Assembly: GCA_965214125.1 (NCBI GenBank)
Contig: CBDCBA010000030.1
Location: 1 to 54,746 of the forward strand
Origin: CBDCBA01 sp965214125
Lineage (GTDB): Bacteria > Planctomycetota > Phycisphaerae > Tepidisphaerales > Tepidisphaeraceae
Length of the DNA stretch: 54,746 nucleotides
Reading direction: 5' to 3'
Shown here piece by piece: positions 29,841 to 38,628 of this stretch. The notes under the pieces were generated by a model that was given only the letters and a program-made list of their open reading frames with translations, had not been told where the DNA came from and did not search any database. The position numbers were made by a program, and so were the translations under genes. Within the stretch, counting starts at the first letter, position 1. Each line of letters opens with the position of its first letter.

Positions 29841-31895
29841 TCAAGTTGCGCTGTTTATCAAATCGGCGTGCTCGATCGATCGCTGCTTCGTCACGTCGTC
29901 GCGCGTCATGCGGATGACGCGGCCGTCGTCGCCGTGGAGTTCGAAGGAATCCCACAGCGGCTCGGTGGTCGTGTAGCTGGAACTGCCTGGGCAGTGCGGG
30001 AACAGGCCGAGGCTGGCGAGGGCGTACCAGGCACCCATCTCGCCGTTGTCCTCATCGCCGGGGAAGGCGTCGGGGGTGTAAAGCTCGGTCAGCACGCGGC
30101 GGACGAGGCGGTCGGTGACGTCGCCCCGGCCGACGCGGGCGGCGGTCCAGAGCGCCCCGTGGCACGGCTGGTTGTTGTGGCCGTACTGCCCCATCGTGCC
30201 GCCGGCCATCTCGGCCATCTCGTGAATCTGCCGGCCGTAGGTGCCGATCTCGAAGCTTGGCGGCAACGCGACCATCCGCTCGAGTTCCTTCGCCAAAGCG
30301 TCCGCCCCGCCGAAGCACTCGGCCAGGCCCGCCGGATCGTGCGGCACGCTGAAGCGGTACTGCCACGGCCCACCCTCGCGGTACGGCCCGCCCCACGCGA
30401 ACTCGCGGAACGGCGTCGCCCACTGCCCGTCGGCCTGCTTTGGGCGGAAGAAGCGCGTCTCGGGGTCCCACAGGTGACGCCAGTTGCCCGCCCGCTTGCG
30501 CATCGTCGCGGCCGTCTCGGCGTCGCCGACGACATCGGCAATCTGCGCGCAGGACCAGTCGTTGTAACTGTAATCGAGCGTGCGGCAGACGCTGTCGATG
30601 TCGCCGGTGGCGGGGTCGTCCGGGCAGAAGCCGAGCTCGAGGTAATGCGGCAACTGCTGCCGTCCGTAGCGGCCTTCGGGGTCGCCGGGAACGGTCGCGT
30701 CCTTCAGCACCGAGTCCAGCGCCACCTGTCGATCGAACCCCTCGATCCCCTTCACCGTCGCCTCGGCAAACACCGCGGCCGAGTGCGTGCCGACCATGCA
30801 CGAGCGGTGCCCCGGACTCGCCCACTGCGGCATCCAGCCGCTTTGCGTAAAGCAGCGCAGCCAGGCGTCGCACAACTCGCCGAACCGCTTGCGCCAGACG
30901 AGCGACAGCAGCGAGTAGACCGAGCGGCTGGTGTCCCAGAACCCGTTGTCCGTGATAAGCGTGCCGCGTTCCACCTGCCCCGTGTACGGGCTCATGTGGA
31001 CGGCGGCGTCGTTGTCGTCGAACTCGGTGAGCGTCCGCGGGAAGAGCAGCGCCCGGTAGAGGCCGGTGTAGAAGGTGCGGCGCTGGTCGCGCGTGCCGCC
31101 GGTGATTTGCACGCGATTCAGCTCGGTCGACCACGCCTGTGCCGCCGCCTGCTGAACGGCTTCGAACGGGCGCTCGCCAACCTCGCGCGACAGGTTCCGC
31201 CGCGCCTGGTCGTGGCTGATAAAGCTCGTGCCGACCCGCGCCGTTACGGGCTGGCCGTCGCTTGTGTCGAATTCCAGCACGAGGAAGTCGCCCGCGTCGC
31301 CGTCGCCGGGGATGGGGCGCGTGCGCGTGATCGGCCGATCGAGCTGGATGACGTAGTGGCAGGCGTACCCCTCGGGCATCATGCCGTCGCGGGCGGTCGC
31401 GAGCACGACGTCGCCGTCGACCCGCACCGCGCACCTGGCGCAACTGAGCTGAATGCCCAGGCTCGCCTGGCGCGACTTCGGGTAGGCCAGTTTCAATACG
31501 CCGCACCGGGCGGTCGCCGTCAGGTGGCAGTCGATCTCCGGCGAGGTCAGCCGGCAGGTGTACTGATCGGGTCGACTTTGCTCGGTGTCGAGGCGGTAGC
31601 TGTTGAAGCGTTGCCCGCCGACCTCCGGGACGGGGCCCACGTGCGGGAAGAGCGTGAGGCTGCCGTAGTCGCCCATCCACGGTGAGGGGGCGTGGGTGGC
31701 GGTGAAGCCGTGGAGCTGGTTGACGGGCCAGGTGCGTCGCCGGCTGAAGACGTGCCCGCCGGGCCGGTTGCGTGGCGACCAGTAGGTCATGCCCCACGGC
31801 ACGCCGACGGCCGGGTAGGTCAGGCCGGTCGAGAAGCTCAACTCGGAGTCGCTGCCGCAAAGGGGGTTGACGAGCGCGAGCGGTGCTTCGTTCAT
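29841..31895 (-). CDS. GH92-family alpha-mannosidase-like glycosidase
   Basis: 684 residues from ATG 31895 (upstream frame overlaps the divergent gene). Family text includes DNGFWDTSRSVYSLLSLVWR, GWMPQWASPGHRSCMVGTHS, DYSYNDWSCAQIADVVGD and FPGDEDNGEMGAWYALASLG. The last carries the acidic pair typical of GH92 exo-alpha-mannosidases. GYACHYVIQLDRP marks the N-terminal beta domain. No signal peptide is visible and the C-terminal beta extension is shorter than usual. It probably trims mannose-containing glycans, apparently in the cytoplasm or periplasm by a non-standard route. It is next to a large glycan-synthesis cluster, so a role in recycling its product is possible. Confidence 0.85.
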   Translation of the reverse strand: MNEAPLALVNPLCGSDSELSFSTGLTYPAVGVPWGMTYWSPRNRPGGHVFSRRRTWPVNQLHGFTATHAPSPWMGDYGSLTLFPHVGPVPEVGGQRFNSYRLDTEQSRPDQYTCRLTSPEIDCHLTATARCGVLKLAYPKSRQASLGIQLSCARCAVRVDGDVVLATARDGMMPEGYACHYVIQLDRPITRTRPIPGDGDAGDFLVLEFDTSDGQPVTARVGTSFISHDQARRNLSREVGERPFEAVQQAAAQAWSTELNRVQITGGTRDQRRTFYTGLYRALLFPRTLTEFDDNDAAVHMSPYTGQVERGTLITDNGFWDTSRSVYSLLSLVWRKRFGELCDAWLRCFTQSGWMPQWASPGHRSCMVGTHSAAVFAEATVKGIEGFDRQVALDSVLKDATVPGDPEGRYGRQQLPHYLELGFCPDDPATGDIDSVCRTLDYSYNDWSCAQIADVVGDAETAATMRKRAGNWRHLWDPETRFFRPKQADGQWATPFREFAWGGPYREGGPWQYRFSVPHDPAGLAECFGGADALAKELERMVALPPSFEIGTYGRQIHEMAEMAGGTMGQYGHNNQPCHGALWTAARVGRGDVTDRLVRRVLTELYTPDAFPGDEDNGEMGAWYALASLGLFPHCPGSSSYTTTEPLWDSFELHGDDGRVIRMTRDDVTKQRSIEHADLINSAT

Positions 31896-31938
31896 GGGAG
31901 GGATCGACCAGCGGGCGGCTACTGTCGCCACCCACGGT

Positions 31939-32832
31939 ATGCGCCCCGCCGCCAGCGTCATCATCCCCGCCTTCAATCGACCCGACGCCCTTCGCCGCGC
32001 CGTCGCGGCCGTGCTGGCGCAGGAGGCGGGCGACCTCGAACTCCTCGTCGTCGACGACGGCGGCGACATGCCCGCCGCCGACGCGCTGCGCGACCTGACG
32101 GACCCGCGCCTGCGCATCCTCCGCCACGCTAATCGCGGCCCGGCCTACACCCGCAACCGCGGCGCCGCCGAGGCCCGCGCGCCGCTGCTGGCGTTCACCG
32201 ACGACGACTGCGCGCCCCGCCCCGACTGGCTGAGCCGCCTGCTCGACCGCGCCGCCGCAACGCCGGGGGCCATGATTGGCGGGCACACGCGCAACGCCCT
32301 CGCCGGCGACCTTCGGGCCCAGGCGTCGCAGGATTTGATCGACTTCCTCTATGGTCGGCTCAACGCCGCCGCGAGCGGCGGGCAGTTCCTGACGAGCAAC
32401 AACATGCTCGTGCCCGCCGACGCCTTCAAAGCCATCGGCGGGTTCGACGAGCGATTTCCACTGGCAGCGGGCGAAGACCGGCAGTTCTGCCGGCGCTGGG
32501 TCGCGAGCGGGCGGGCGATCGCCTTGGAACCCGAGGCCGTCGTCGACCACTTCCACGCCCTGACGCTTGGCAAGTTCTGGCGACAACACCGCAACTATGG
32601 CCGCGGGGCATACCAGTACCACGTCCGCGCGGCCGGCGACGACGTGACCGCGACGGCCGACCAACGCGGCGGCCTCGGGATGGCCCTCGCCATCGTCGGC
32701 TGGCCGCTGAAGCACGGGGGGTCGCTGCCGAATCGCCTGATGCGGAGCGGCCTGCTCGGCATCGCCCAACTCGCCACCGCCGTCGGCTACCGCGCCGAAC
32801 GCCGCGGCGACAAGAGTCGCACTGCCGCGTGA
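31939..32832 (+). CDS. GT2-family glycosyltransferase
   Basis: 297 residues from ATG 31939, directly before ASVIIPAFNRPDALRRAVAA. The GT2 fold is shown by LELLVVDDGGD, NRGPAYTRNRGAAEARAPLL, then FTDDDCAPRPDWL with the DxD-like acid cluster. MLVPADAFKAIGGFDERFPL and AGEDRQFCRRW give the acceptor-side acid. It likely transfers a sugar for surface glycans. It is divergent from the GH92 gene (43 bases) and overlaps the end of the next, convergent GT2 by 46 bases. Confidence 0.88.
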   Translation: MRPAASVIIPAFNRPDALRRAVAAVLAQEAGDLELLVVDDGGDMPAADALRDLTDPRLRILRHANRGPAYTRNRGAAEARAPLLAFTDDDCAPRPDWLSRLLDRAAATPGAMIGGHTRNALAGDLRAQASQDLIDFLYGRLNAAASGGQFLTSNNMLVPADAFKAIGGFDERFPLAAGEDRQFCRRWVASGRAIALEPEAVVDHFHALTLGKFWRQHRNYGRGAYQYHVRAAGDDVTATADQRGGLGMALAIVGWPLKHGGSLPNRLMRSGLLGIAQLATAVGYRAERRGDKSRTAA

Positions 32833-33752
32833 AGCAGTCGCCGCGGCACGCCGAAGTGCAGGGCGTGCGCGGCGAGCGGCCCGAGCGTCGGCCGGCCGTT
32901 TCGCCTGGCTTCCCGGAGAATCGACCAAAACCCAGGCCGCCGCCCCGCCGCGGCGGCGCTTTGGCTGGCAAGCGTCAACAAGAACCCGGCGTACGCGCGC
33001 GGCGATAGCAGCTCGCGCCGCTCCCGCGCCCACCGCACCGCGAAGTCGCCGTCGTCGTCGGTGCTGATGCGCGCGCGCTCGGGCTCGATGTTCCAGACGC
33101 CCAGCGGCTCGGGCCAGCCCGCGAAGGCGACGCGAAAGCCCGGCACGCGCGCCGCCCGCACGATCCAGTCGAGGTCGACGTAGCGGCGCAGCCCCTCGGC
33201 GAAGCGGACGCGCCGCAGCAGGTCGATCGGCACCAGCCAGGTGGAGGTCTGGATCATCCCCTCGCCCGTGCCCGGCCGACGCGGGCAGAACAGGTATTCG
33301 CCGATGTCCTCCCCCTGTCGCGGCCGACGGCGCGGCCAGTGATGCGTTTCGCCCTCGCCCCGGCGGGCGAGAAGGCGGTGCGTGACGAGCGTGTTCGGCC
33401 CGCCGCTCAACGGCAGTTGCGTCGCCAGCTTGTGCGGAAACCACTCGTCGTCGTCGTCGAGCAACGCGACCAGCGGCGCCCGCGCCCGCTCGATGCCAAC
33501 GTTGCGGGCGGCCCCGTTGCCGAGTTGACGGCCGGGGACGATCACGCGCAGGCGCGGGTCGTTCAGCGTCGCGAGCGACGCCTCGGTGGCGGCGGTCGCG
33601 TCCGCGTCGGCGCCGTCGGCGACGACGAGCACCTCCAAGTCTTCGACCGTTTGCCCCAGCGCCGAGGCCGCGGCCCGGCGGACCAGGTCGGGCCGGCGGT
33701 ACGTCGGAATCACCACCGACACCCGCGGCGAGTCTGGGCCAGACGACGACAC
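32787..33752 (-). CDS. GT2-family glycosyltransferase
   Basis: 321 residues. It has VSVVIPTYRRPDLVRRAAAS, then NGAARNVGIERARAPLVALL followed by DDDDEWFPHKL (acidic DDDD in place of DxD). YVDLDWIVRAARVPGFRVAF marks the acceptor half. Its 3' end overlaps the convergent GT2 gene by 46 bases. It is a monofunctional cytoplasmic enzyme by sequence, without membrane segments. Donor and acceptor sugars cannot be assigned. Confidence 0.88.
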   Translation of the reverse strand: MSSSGPDSPRVSVVIPTYRRPDLVRRAAASALGQTVEDLEVLVVADGADADATAATEASLATLNDPRLRVIVPGRQLGNGAARNVGIERARAPLVALLDDDDEWFPHKLATQLPLSGGPNTLVTHRLLARRGEGETHHWPRRRPRQGEDIGEYLFCPRRPGTGEGMIQTSTWLVPIDLLRRVRFAEGLRRYVDLDWIVRAARVPGFRVAFAGWPEPLGVWNIEPERARISTDDDGDFAVRWARERRELLSPRAYAGFLLTLASQSAAAAGRRPGFWSILREARRNGRPTLGPLAAHALHFGVPRRLLHAAVRLLSPRRSAR

Positions 33753-33868
33753 CGCGGCAGCGTAGGGACAACCGGCGCTTCAGCAGAGGTAGGAAGAAAT
33801 GAGCATCTTCACGCAAGCCGGTGAAGTCGGCTCCATCACTGCCGGGCTACTGAGCACTGTGTGAATAA

Positions 33869-33959
33869 TGCGCGTCCTCCCACAACCTCGCGTTAGCCGC
33901 CCCGCCTTGCGGGGCGCTCAGCGCCCATCCACGCGCCCCGCGAGGCGGGGCGGCTAACG
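33869..33959. repeat. GC-rich palindrome, TTAGCCGCCCCGCC family, copy 4
   Basis: Arms 33891-33917 and 33933-33959 are 27-base inverted repeats with one mismatch. The lead TGCGCGTCCTCCC at 33869-33881 equals that of copy 3. It sits in the divergent gap before the GT9-like gene. Confidence 0.9.
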
Positions 33960-33987
33960 AGCGTGCGCAGGATCCATCGCGTTCTCA

Positions 33988-34983
33988 GTGACGCGGCGTC
34001 GGAACGGCCGCTCTACGCTGTGCCCGCGCGTGCTGCACCGCCTCGCCAACCTCCGTCGCGGGCGATCGGCGACGCTGCTGCGCGGCGCGACGCGCGGGCT
34101 CGCGTGGCGGCGCGGGCGCACGCTCGTGGGCTTGGCCCAGCACATCGGCGACCTCGTCGCGGCCGAGCCGATCGCCCGGTTCCTCGCGCAACGCGACGGC
34201 CAACCGCCGGCCTGGGCGGTGCGGCGCGGGCTCGCGAACATCGTCCGTTGCTACGCGACGCCGCCGCACATCGTGCCGCTCGACTCGCTGACCGAATGGG
34301 CGGGCATGGCCAAAACGGCGCGTGCTCCGATCGACCTGCACATCGCCGGGAGCTGGTGCGACCGTCACCTCTACCGTCACGCGCGGCTGGGCTGCGTGGT
34401 CACCCGCGAGACCTACTACGACCGCCCCTCGCTTCTGCACGCATTCGCCGCCGCCGGCGGGCTGCCGTCGCCCGAGACGTGGGGCCTCGACCTGACGCCT
34501 CGCCTCACGCTGCCGGCCGAGGCGCTCGCCGCAATCGAAGCGTTGGAGCTTCCGCCCCATTTCATCGCGATGCACTGCAAATCGAACCAGGCCACGCGCG
34601 ACTGGACCGACGCCAACTGGCGCACCCTCGCTCAGCGGCTGACGGAGGCCGGCGAGTCGATCGTTGAGGTCGGCCTCGCGCCGGTTTGCGGCGACATCCC
34701 CGGCGTGCTCGACGCCTGCGGCCGACTCGACGTGCTCGGCACCGCGGCAGTTCTCGCGCGGGCGTCGCTCTTCGTCGGCATCGACAGCGGCCCGGCCCAC
34801 CTCGCCAACGCGCTGGGCCCGCCGGGCGTGATCCTGCTCGGCAGCTACGGCCCGTTCGCCCGCTACACCCCCTACAGCGGCCGCTACGCGAGCGGCGGCG
34901 CGACGCTCCTTCACCACGACGGCCCGGTCGCGGAACTGCCGGTCGACTCGGTCGACGCCGCCGTGCGGGTGCGACTCTCGTAA
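33988..34983 (+). CDS. GT9-like (heptosyltransferase-type) protein
   Basis: 331 residues. The start is uncertain (GTG 33988 or GTG 34030; no ATG and no clear Shine-Dalgarno site). GT9-type features include LVGLAQHIGDLVAAEPIARF at the N-terminus, FIAMHCKSNQATRDWTDANW followed by RTLAQRL, and ARASLFVGIDSGPAHLANAL with the D-S/T-G-P-x-H-L donor motif. It presumably adds a sugar to a lipid-linked or core glycan. It converges on the GT4-GT9 fusion gene with ten bases between stops. The opening is Arg-rich, consistent with membrane-surface attachment. Confidence 0.8.
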   Translation: MTRRRNGRSTLCPRVLHRLANLRRGRSATLLRGATRGLAWRRGRTLVGLAQHIGDLVAAEPIARFLAQRDGQPPAWAVRRGLANIVRCYATPPHIVPLDSLTEWAGMAKTARAPIDLHIAGSWCDRHLYRHARLGCVVTRETYYDRPSLLHAFAAAGGLPSPETWGLDLTPRLTLPAEALAAIEALELPPHFIAMHCKSNQATRDWTDANWRTLAQRLTEAGESIVEVGLAPVCGDIPGVLDACGRLDVLGTAAVLARASLFVGIDSGPAHLANALGPPGVILLGSYGPFARYTPYSGRYASGGATLLHHDGPVAELPVDSVDAAVRVRLS

Positions 34984-34993
34984 GCGTTCCGCC

Positions 34994-37618
34994 TCACGAC
35001 GGGCGCGCGTCCTGATCGGCGATGATGCGGGCGCAGCGAAACTCCACGTCCCACGCCGGCGGCGGCGCGTCGGTGAGTTCGAGGGTGAACGTCGTCGCCC
35101 GGCCTTCGCACGCGGCGGATTCGATCAGCGTGGCCCCGCTCCCGTCGCAGAGCCGAAGCGCGGGGTACGCCTGCGCCGTGATCCACGTTGCCAACTGCTT
35201 CGGCGGCGTGCGGACGGGGAGCGCGATCACTGGCAACTCGGGTAGGGTCGGGTCACGCGACAAGGCGTGCCAACCGCGGTGGCCGACGATGCGTTGCAAG
35301 GCCGTTTCGCCATCGGGGTCCGCGAGCGTGGCCAGCACCTGCTCGGCCACGGGTCCGGCGGCAAGGGACCGCATGCACCAGTGAAACTCGCACGCCCAGC
35401 GGTCGCACGGGGCGCACGGCACCGCCTGCCGCAACGCGACCGCCGGCGCCGCACCGCGCGGGTAAGGGCCCCACCGGCGGTCGTTGCCAGGCCCGAGCAA
35501 CGCCACGAGCGGCCGGCCGCGGAAGCGGGCCAGGTGCATCACGCCGGTGTCGGGCGAGAGCACGCACGCGGCGCAATCGACCAGGGCGACCAGGCCCGGC
35601 AGCGTCGTCTGGTTGCAAAGGTCGAGCACGCGGCCCGGCCGACCGATTTGCGTCGCGAGGTCGCGCGCCAGCGCCGCCTCGTCGCCGACGCCGGTGAGGG
35701 CAACGGCGACCTCCGACCGATCCACGACCTGCCGCACCGCCTCGGCCAACGCCGTGACGGGCATCCGCCGACTGGGCCGCTTCGAGCCGGGATGCACCAG
35801 CAGCACCGGCCGACCACCCGCCGGCTCCAGCAGCGCGCGAACGTCCGCCCGCGCCGCGTCGATGGCCGGCTCGTCGAGTTGCAGCGGCTCGCCGGCGTAG
35901 TCGACCCCCGCCGTCGCCTCGGCGACCGGCAACGCCACCCGCCGCAGCGTCGCGAGCGCGTTGTCGGATTCGTGAACGCTTTGATCGAGCGGCACCCGCT
36001 CGGTCAGCAACCGCTGGCCCGGCCAGCCGTCGTCGAGGCCGACCTGCCGCTTCGCCCCGCACAGGCACAGCGCCGCGGAGAAGTAGTTGGCCGTCCCCGT
36101 GAGCAGCAGGCGGTACCGGCGCTTCGCCAACTCGCGCACCCGTGCCAGCCTTTGTTTGGGCGGCGTGTTCAGGCCGAGGGCGAAGACCCGGTCCACCCAC
36201 GGCGAGCCCGCGAGCAACGCCCCCGCCACGCCCGGCGGATCGACGCCGAGGTCGATCTCCAGCGACGGATCCCGCTCGCGCAGCGCCCGCAGGAGCGGCA
36301 CGGCCGCGAGGAGGTCGCCCAAATGGCAACTGTTCGCCCGCGCCACCAGCGCCCGCGCCGCCGGCCGAACGTTCGCCAGCCGGGCCAGCCGCGCGATCGG
36401 CAGCAGCTTGCCGGCGCCCGCCGCGTCGCGCGGCAAGCGCTCGCGTTGGGCGGCGGCATCCTTGAGTTCGAACTCCCCCCGGCCCTGACGCGGCGTCGGC
36501 TGACCAGTCGAGCGTTGCCGCACGTGTGCCGCCGTCCCGCGGCGCTCGCGCGCCTCGTGCAGCCGACGCTCGAACTCGTCCGTCCGCACGTCCCAACTCA
36601 TCGCCCGCGCCGCGACCCGGCGTGCGTCGGCGGCCGCCTCGGACCGATCCGCCAACGCCGCCTCGATCGCCGACTCCCACGCATCCGGCCCGGCGGCGAC
36701 CCGCACGTGGTCGCGGGCCGCCCCCAGCCCCGGCAGCGGCGTCGCGACCGTCGGCAGCCCGGCGGCAAGATACTCGTACGCCTTGAGCGGATTGCAGCCG
36801 CGGCCACGCTCGTTCGCGAGGTACGGAATTGTCGCCACGTCCAGCGACGCCAACACGCCCGGCAACTCCGCGTAGGTCACAAAGTCCACGAGCGTCGCGT
36901 TCGGCAAGTCACGCAAGGGCGAAGCATCCGTCTCCGCATGAACGCGGCCGACGAAGACGAACTGCCACGCCGGCCGCCGCCGGGCGAGGGCCGTGAGCAG
37001 GGTCATGTCCATCCGCACGTCGATCTGCCCGACGAACCCGAGGCGCGGCTTGGGCAGCGCCGCCAACGTCGGGTGCTCGGCGTGGGGGCCGGCGAAGTGA
37101 TCCGGGTCGACGCCGTTTTCCTGCAAATAGGTGGGCGCGCCGTGGGCGGCGAGTTTGTCGCGCAGGGTGGCCGAGACGGCAAGCACCACGTCCGCCCCCG
37201 CCGCCAGCGTCGGCTCGCAGGCAGCCAGAGTACGCCGGTAGCCCTCGGGCCCGCCCATGGCCGACCACTCGTCCTCCGCGAAGTAGACCCGCCCGCTCGG
37301 CACGAAACCCAGCGCTTCCCAGTCATGCCACGGCTTCGACACCACCGCCACCGGCTCGAAAAACCCCAGCTTCGGCAAGGCTCTCGCAACACGCAGCCGC
37401 TTGCGGACCGAGCGTGGCCCCGGATATTTCGGCAGCCGGCGGCGGTGCGAGAGCACCCACAGGTTGTGCCCCTCGCGGCGCAGCGATGCCCGATCGGACG
37501 GGTCGGGGTCGACGAACAGGATGCGATACTGGCCCCGCCGCGTCAGGCGGGTGCTCAGGTGCTGCTTGGCCGTCTGCGTGACGTGCCAGTTTTGCTCGCC
37601 GAAGTAGACGACATCCAT
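34994..37618 (-). CDS. Two-domain GT4-GT9 glycosyltransferase fusion
   Basis: 874 residues from ATG 37618 (frame continues upstream, but MDVVYFGEQNWHVTQTAKQH is the natural start). Domain 1 (1 to about 385) is GT4-like: PKPRLGFVGQIDVRMDMTLL, LASLDVATIPYLANERGRGC and NPLKAYEYLAAGLPTVATPL. A charged linker of about 40 residues follows (RQRSTGQPTPRQGRGEFELK). Domain 2 (about 430-780) is GT9: ANSCHLGDLLAAVPLLRALR, VLLVHPGSKRPSRRMP and CVLSPDTGVMHLARFRGRPL. The last ~110 residues are extra. Two transferases on one chain could add consecutive sugars. It is divergent from the wzm/wzt exporter genes. Confidence 0.87.
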   Translation of the reverse strand: MDVVYFGEQNWHVTQTAKQHLSTRLTRRGQYRILFVDPDPSDRASLRREGHNLWVLSHRRRLPKYPGPRSVRKRLRVARALPKLGFFEPVAVVSKPWHDWEALGFVPSGRVYFAEDEWSAMGGPEGYRRTLAACEPTLAAGADVVLAVSATLRDKLAAHGAPTYLQENGVDPDHFAGPHAEHPTLAALPKPRLGFVGQIDVRMDMTLLTALARRRPAWQFVFVGRVHAETDASPLRDLPNATLVDFVTYAELPGVLASLDVATIPYLANERGRGCNPLKAYEYLAAGLPTVATPLPGLGAARDHVRVAAGPDAWESAIEAALADRSEAAADARRVAARAMSWDVRTDEFERRLHEARERRGTAAHVRQRSTGQPTPRQGRGEFELKDAAAQRERLPRDAAGAGKLLPIARLARLANVRPAARALVARANSCHLGDLLAAVPLLRALRERDPSLEIDLGVDPPGVAGALLAGSPWVDRVFALGLNTPPKQRLARVRELAKRRYRLLLTGTANYFSAALCLCGAKRQVGLDDGWPGQRLLTERVPLDQSVHESDNALATLRRVALPVAEATAGVDYAGEPLQLDEPAIDAARADVRALLEPAGGRPVLLVHPGSKRPSRRMPVTALAEAVRQVVDRSEVAVALTGVGDEAALARDLATQIGRPGRVLDLCNQTTLPGLVALVDCAACVLSPDTGVMHLARFRGRPLVALLGPGNDRRWGPYPRGAAPAVALRQAVPCAPCDRWACEFHWCMRSLAAGPVAEQVLATLADPDGETALQRIVGHRGWHALSRDPTLPELPVIALPVRTPPKQLATWITAQAYPALRLCDGSGATLIESAACEGRATTFTLELTDAPPPAWDVEFRCARIIADQDARPS

Positions 37619-37749
37619 GGAAACAAAGTGAGGGCGGGTCGTCCGGTAAAGCCGATCCGCAGGCTGCGCGGGCGCGGCGGGGCCGTATATTACGGGGTCG
37701 GCCCGCCGCACCGCGACGCGGCGCGATTGGCCGACGTTGTTCCCGCTCC

Positions 37750-38628
37750 ATGACCGCCGCCCACGCCGCCAATGTTGTGTCGTCGCCGCTCCCCGCGGAG
37801 CGCCCGGTCGTGCGCGTCGAGCCCACCGGCGGCCTGCTCTCGGGCGTGAAGGAACTGGCCCGCTACCGCGACCTGCTCTGGGCCCTGGCCGGACGCGACC
37901 TGAAGCTGCGCTACAAGCAGACGCTGCTCGGCGTCGGCTGGGGCGTGCTCCAGCCGCTTTTGGCGGCCGCCATCTTCACGTTCCTGTTCGGCGTGATCGG
38001 CAACTTCCCCAGCGGCGACGTGCCCTACCTCGCCTACGCCTTCGCCGGCCAGGTCGGCTGGACACTCTTTGGTCTGAACCTCGACAAAATCGGCAACGTC
38101 CTCGTCCAGAATCAGGGCTTGGTCGCGAAGGTCTACTTCCCGCGGCTGATGCTGCCCTTGGCGCCGATCGTGTGCGCGCTCTTCGACGCCCTGATCGCTT
38201 TGTGCGTGATGGCGGCGATCATGGCGTGGTACGACCTCGTCCCGCCGATCGCCGTGCTGCTGGTGCCGCTCTGGCTGCTCTTGCTGGCGAGCATCTCGCT
38301 GGGCCTGGGCCTGCTGCTGGCCGCGACGGCCGCCCACTACCGCGACGTCCGCTACGCCACGCCCGTCGTCGTGCAGATGCTGCTGTTCGTCAGCCCCGTC
38401 TACTACTCGACCACGGCTGTAACCGACCGCCTGCCGGCCGCGCTGAAGCTGCTCTACCCGCTGAACCCGCTCGTGGCGCCGCTGGAGGGGTTGAAGTGGT
38501 CGCTCCTCGGCACGCCGCCGCCGTCGACCGAAATGCTGCTGACCTCCATCGCCACCTCGGCGTTGCTGCTGGTTGTCGGCGTCCTCGTCTTCAGCCGATT
38601 GGAGCGGAGGTTTGCCGATGTCATCTGA
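37750..38628 (+). CDS. ABC polysaccharide export permease (Wzm-like)
   Basis: 292 residues with about six membrane segments (GWGVLQPLLAAAIFTFLFGV; LMLPLAPIVCALFDALIALC; LLVPLWLLLLASISLGLGLL; VVVQMLLFVSPVYYSTTAV; MLLTSIATSALLLVVGVLVF). The ABC-2 export motif around RYRDLLWALAGRDLKLRYKQ and the LYPLNPLVAPLEGLKW loop are typical of Wzm/TagG-type permeases. With the next gene it forms the exporter that moves a complete polysaccharide across the inner membrane. The last ten bases overlap the start of the ATPase gene. Confidence 0.93.
   Translation: MTAAHAANVVSSPLPAERPVVRVEPTGGLLSGVKELARYRDLLWALAGRDLKLRYKQTLLGVGWGVLQPLLAAAIFTFLFGVIGNFPSGDVPYLAYAFAGQVGWTLFGLNLDKIGNVLVQNQGLVAKVYFPRLMLPLAPIVCALFDALIALCVMAAIMAWYDLVPPIAVLLVPLWLLLLASISLGLGLLLAATAAHYRDVRYATPVVVQMLLFVSPVYYSTTAVTDRLPAALKLLYPLNPLVAPLEGLKWSLLGTPPPSTEMLLTSIATSALLLVVGVLVFSRLERRFADVI

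Noticed and set aside
30052..33816. A 1254-codon open frame on the minus strand across the GH92 and GT2 genes
   Set aside because: Its product is Arg/Pro/Ala-rich with no domain pattern. It is the usual off-frame shadow of high-GC genes whose correct frames encode recognisable proteins.
4000..33959. Possible CRISPR arrays in the repeat-containing gaps
   Set aside because: The repeats are inverted pairs or tandem words without regular spacers, and no cas gene is present.
35267..37753. An 828-codon plus-strand frame opposite the GT4-GT9 fusion
   Set aside because: Arg/Pro-rich shadow without motifs; the minus-strand frame carries both transferase domains.
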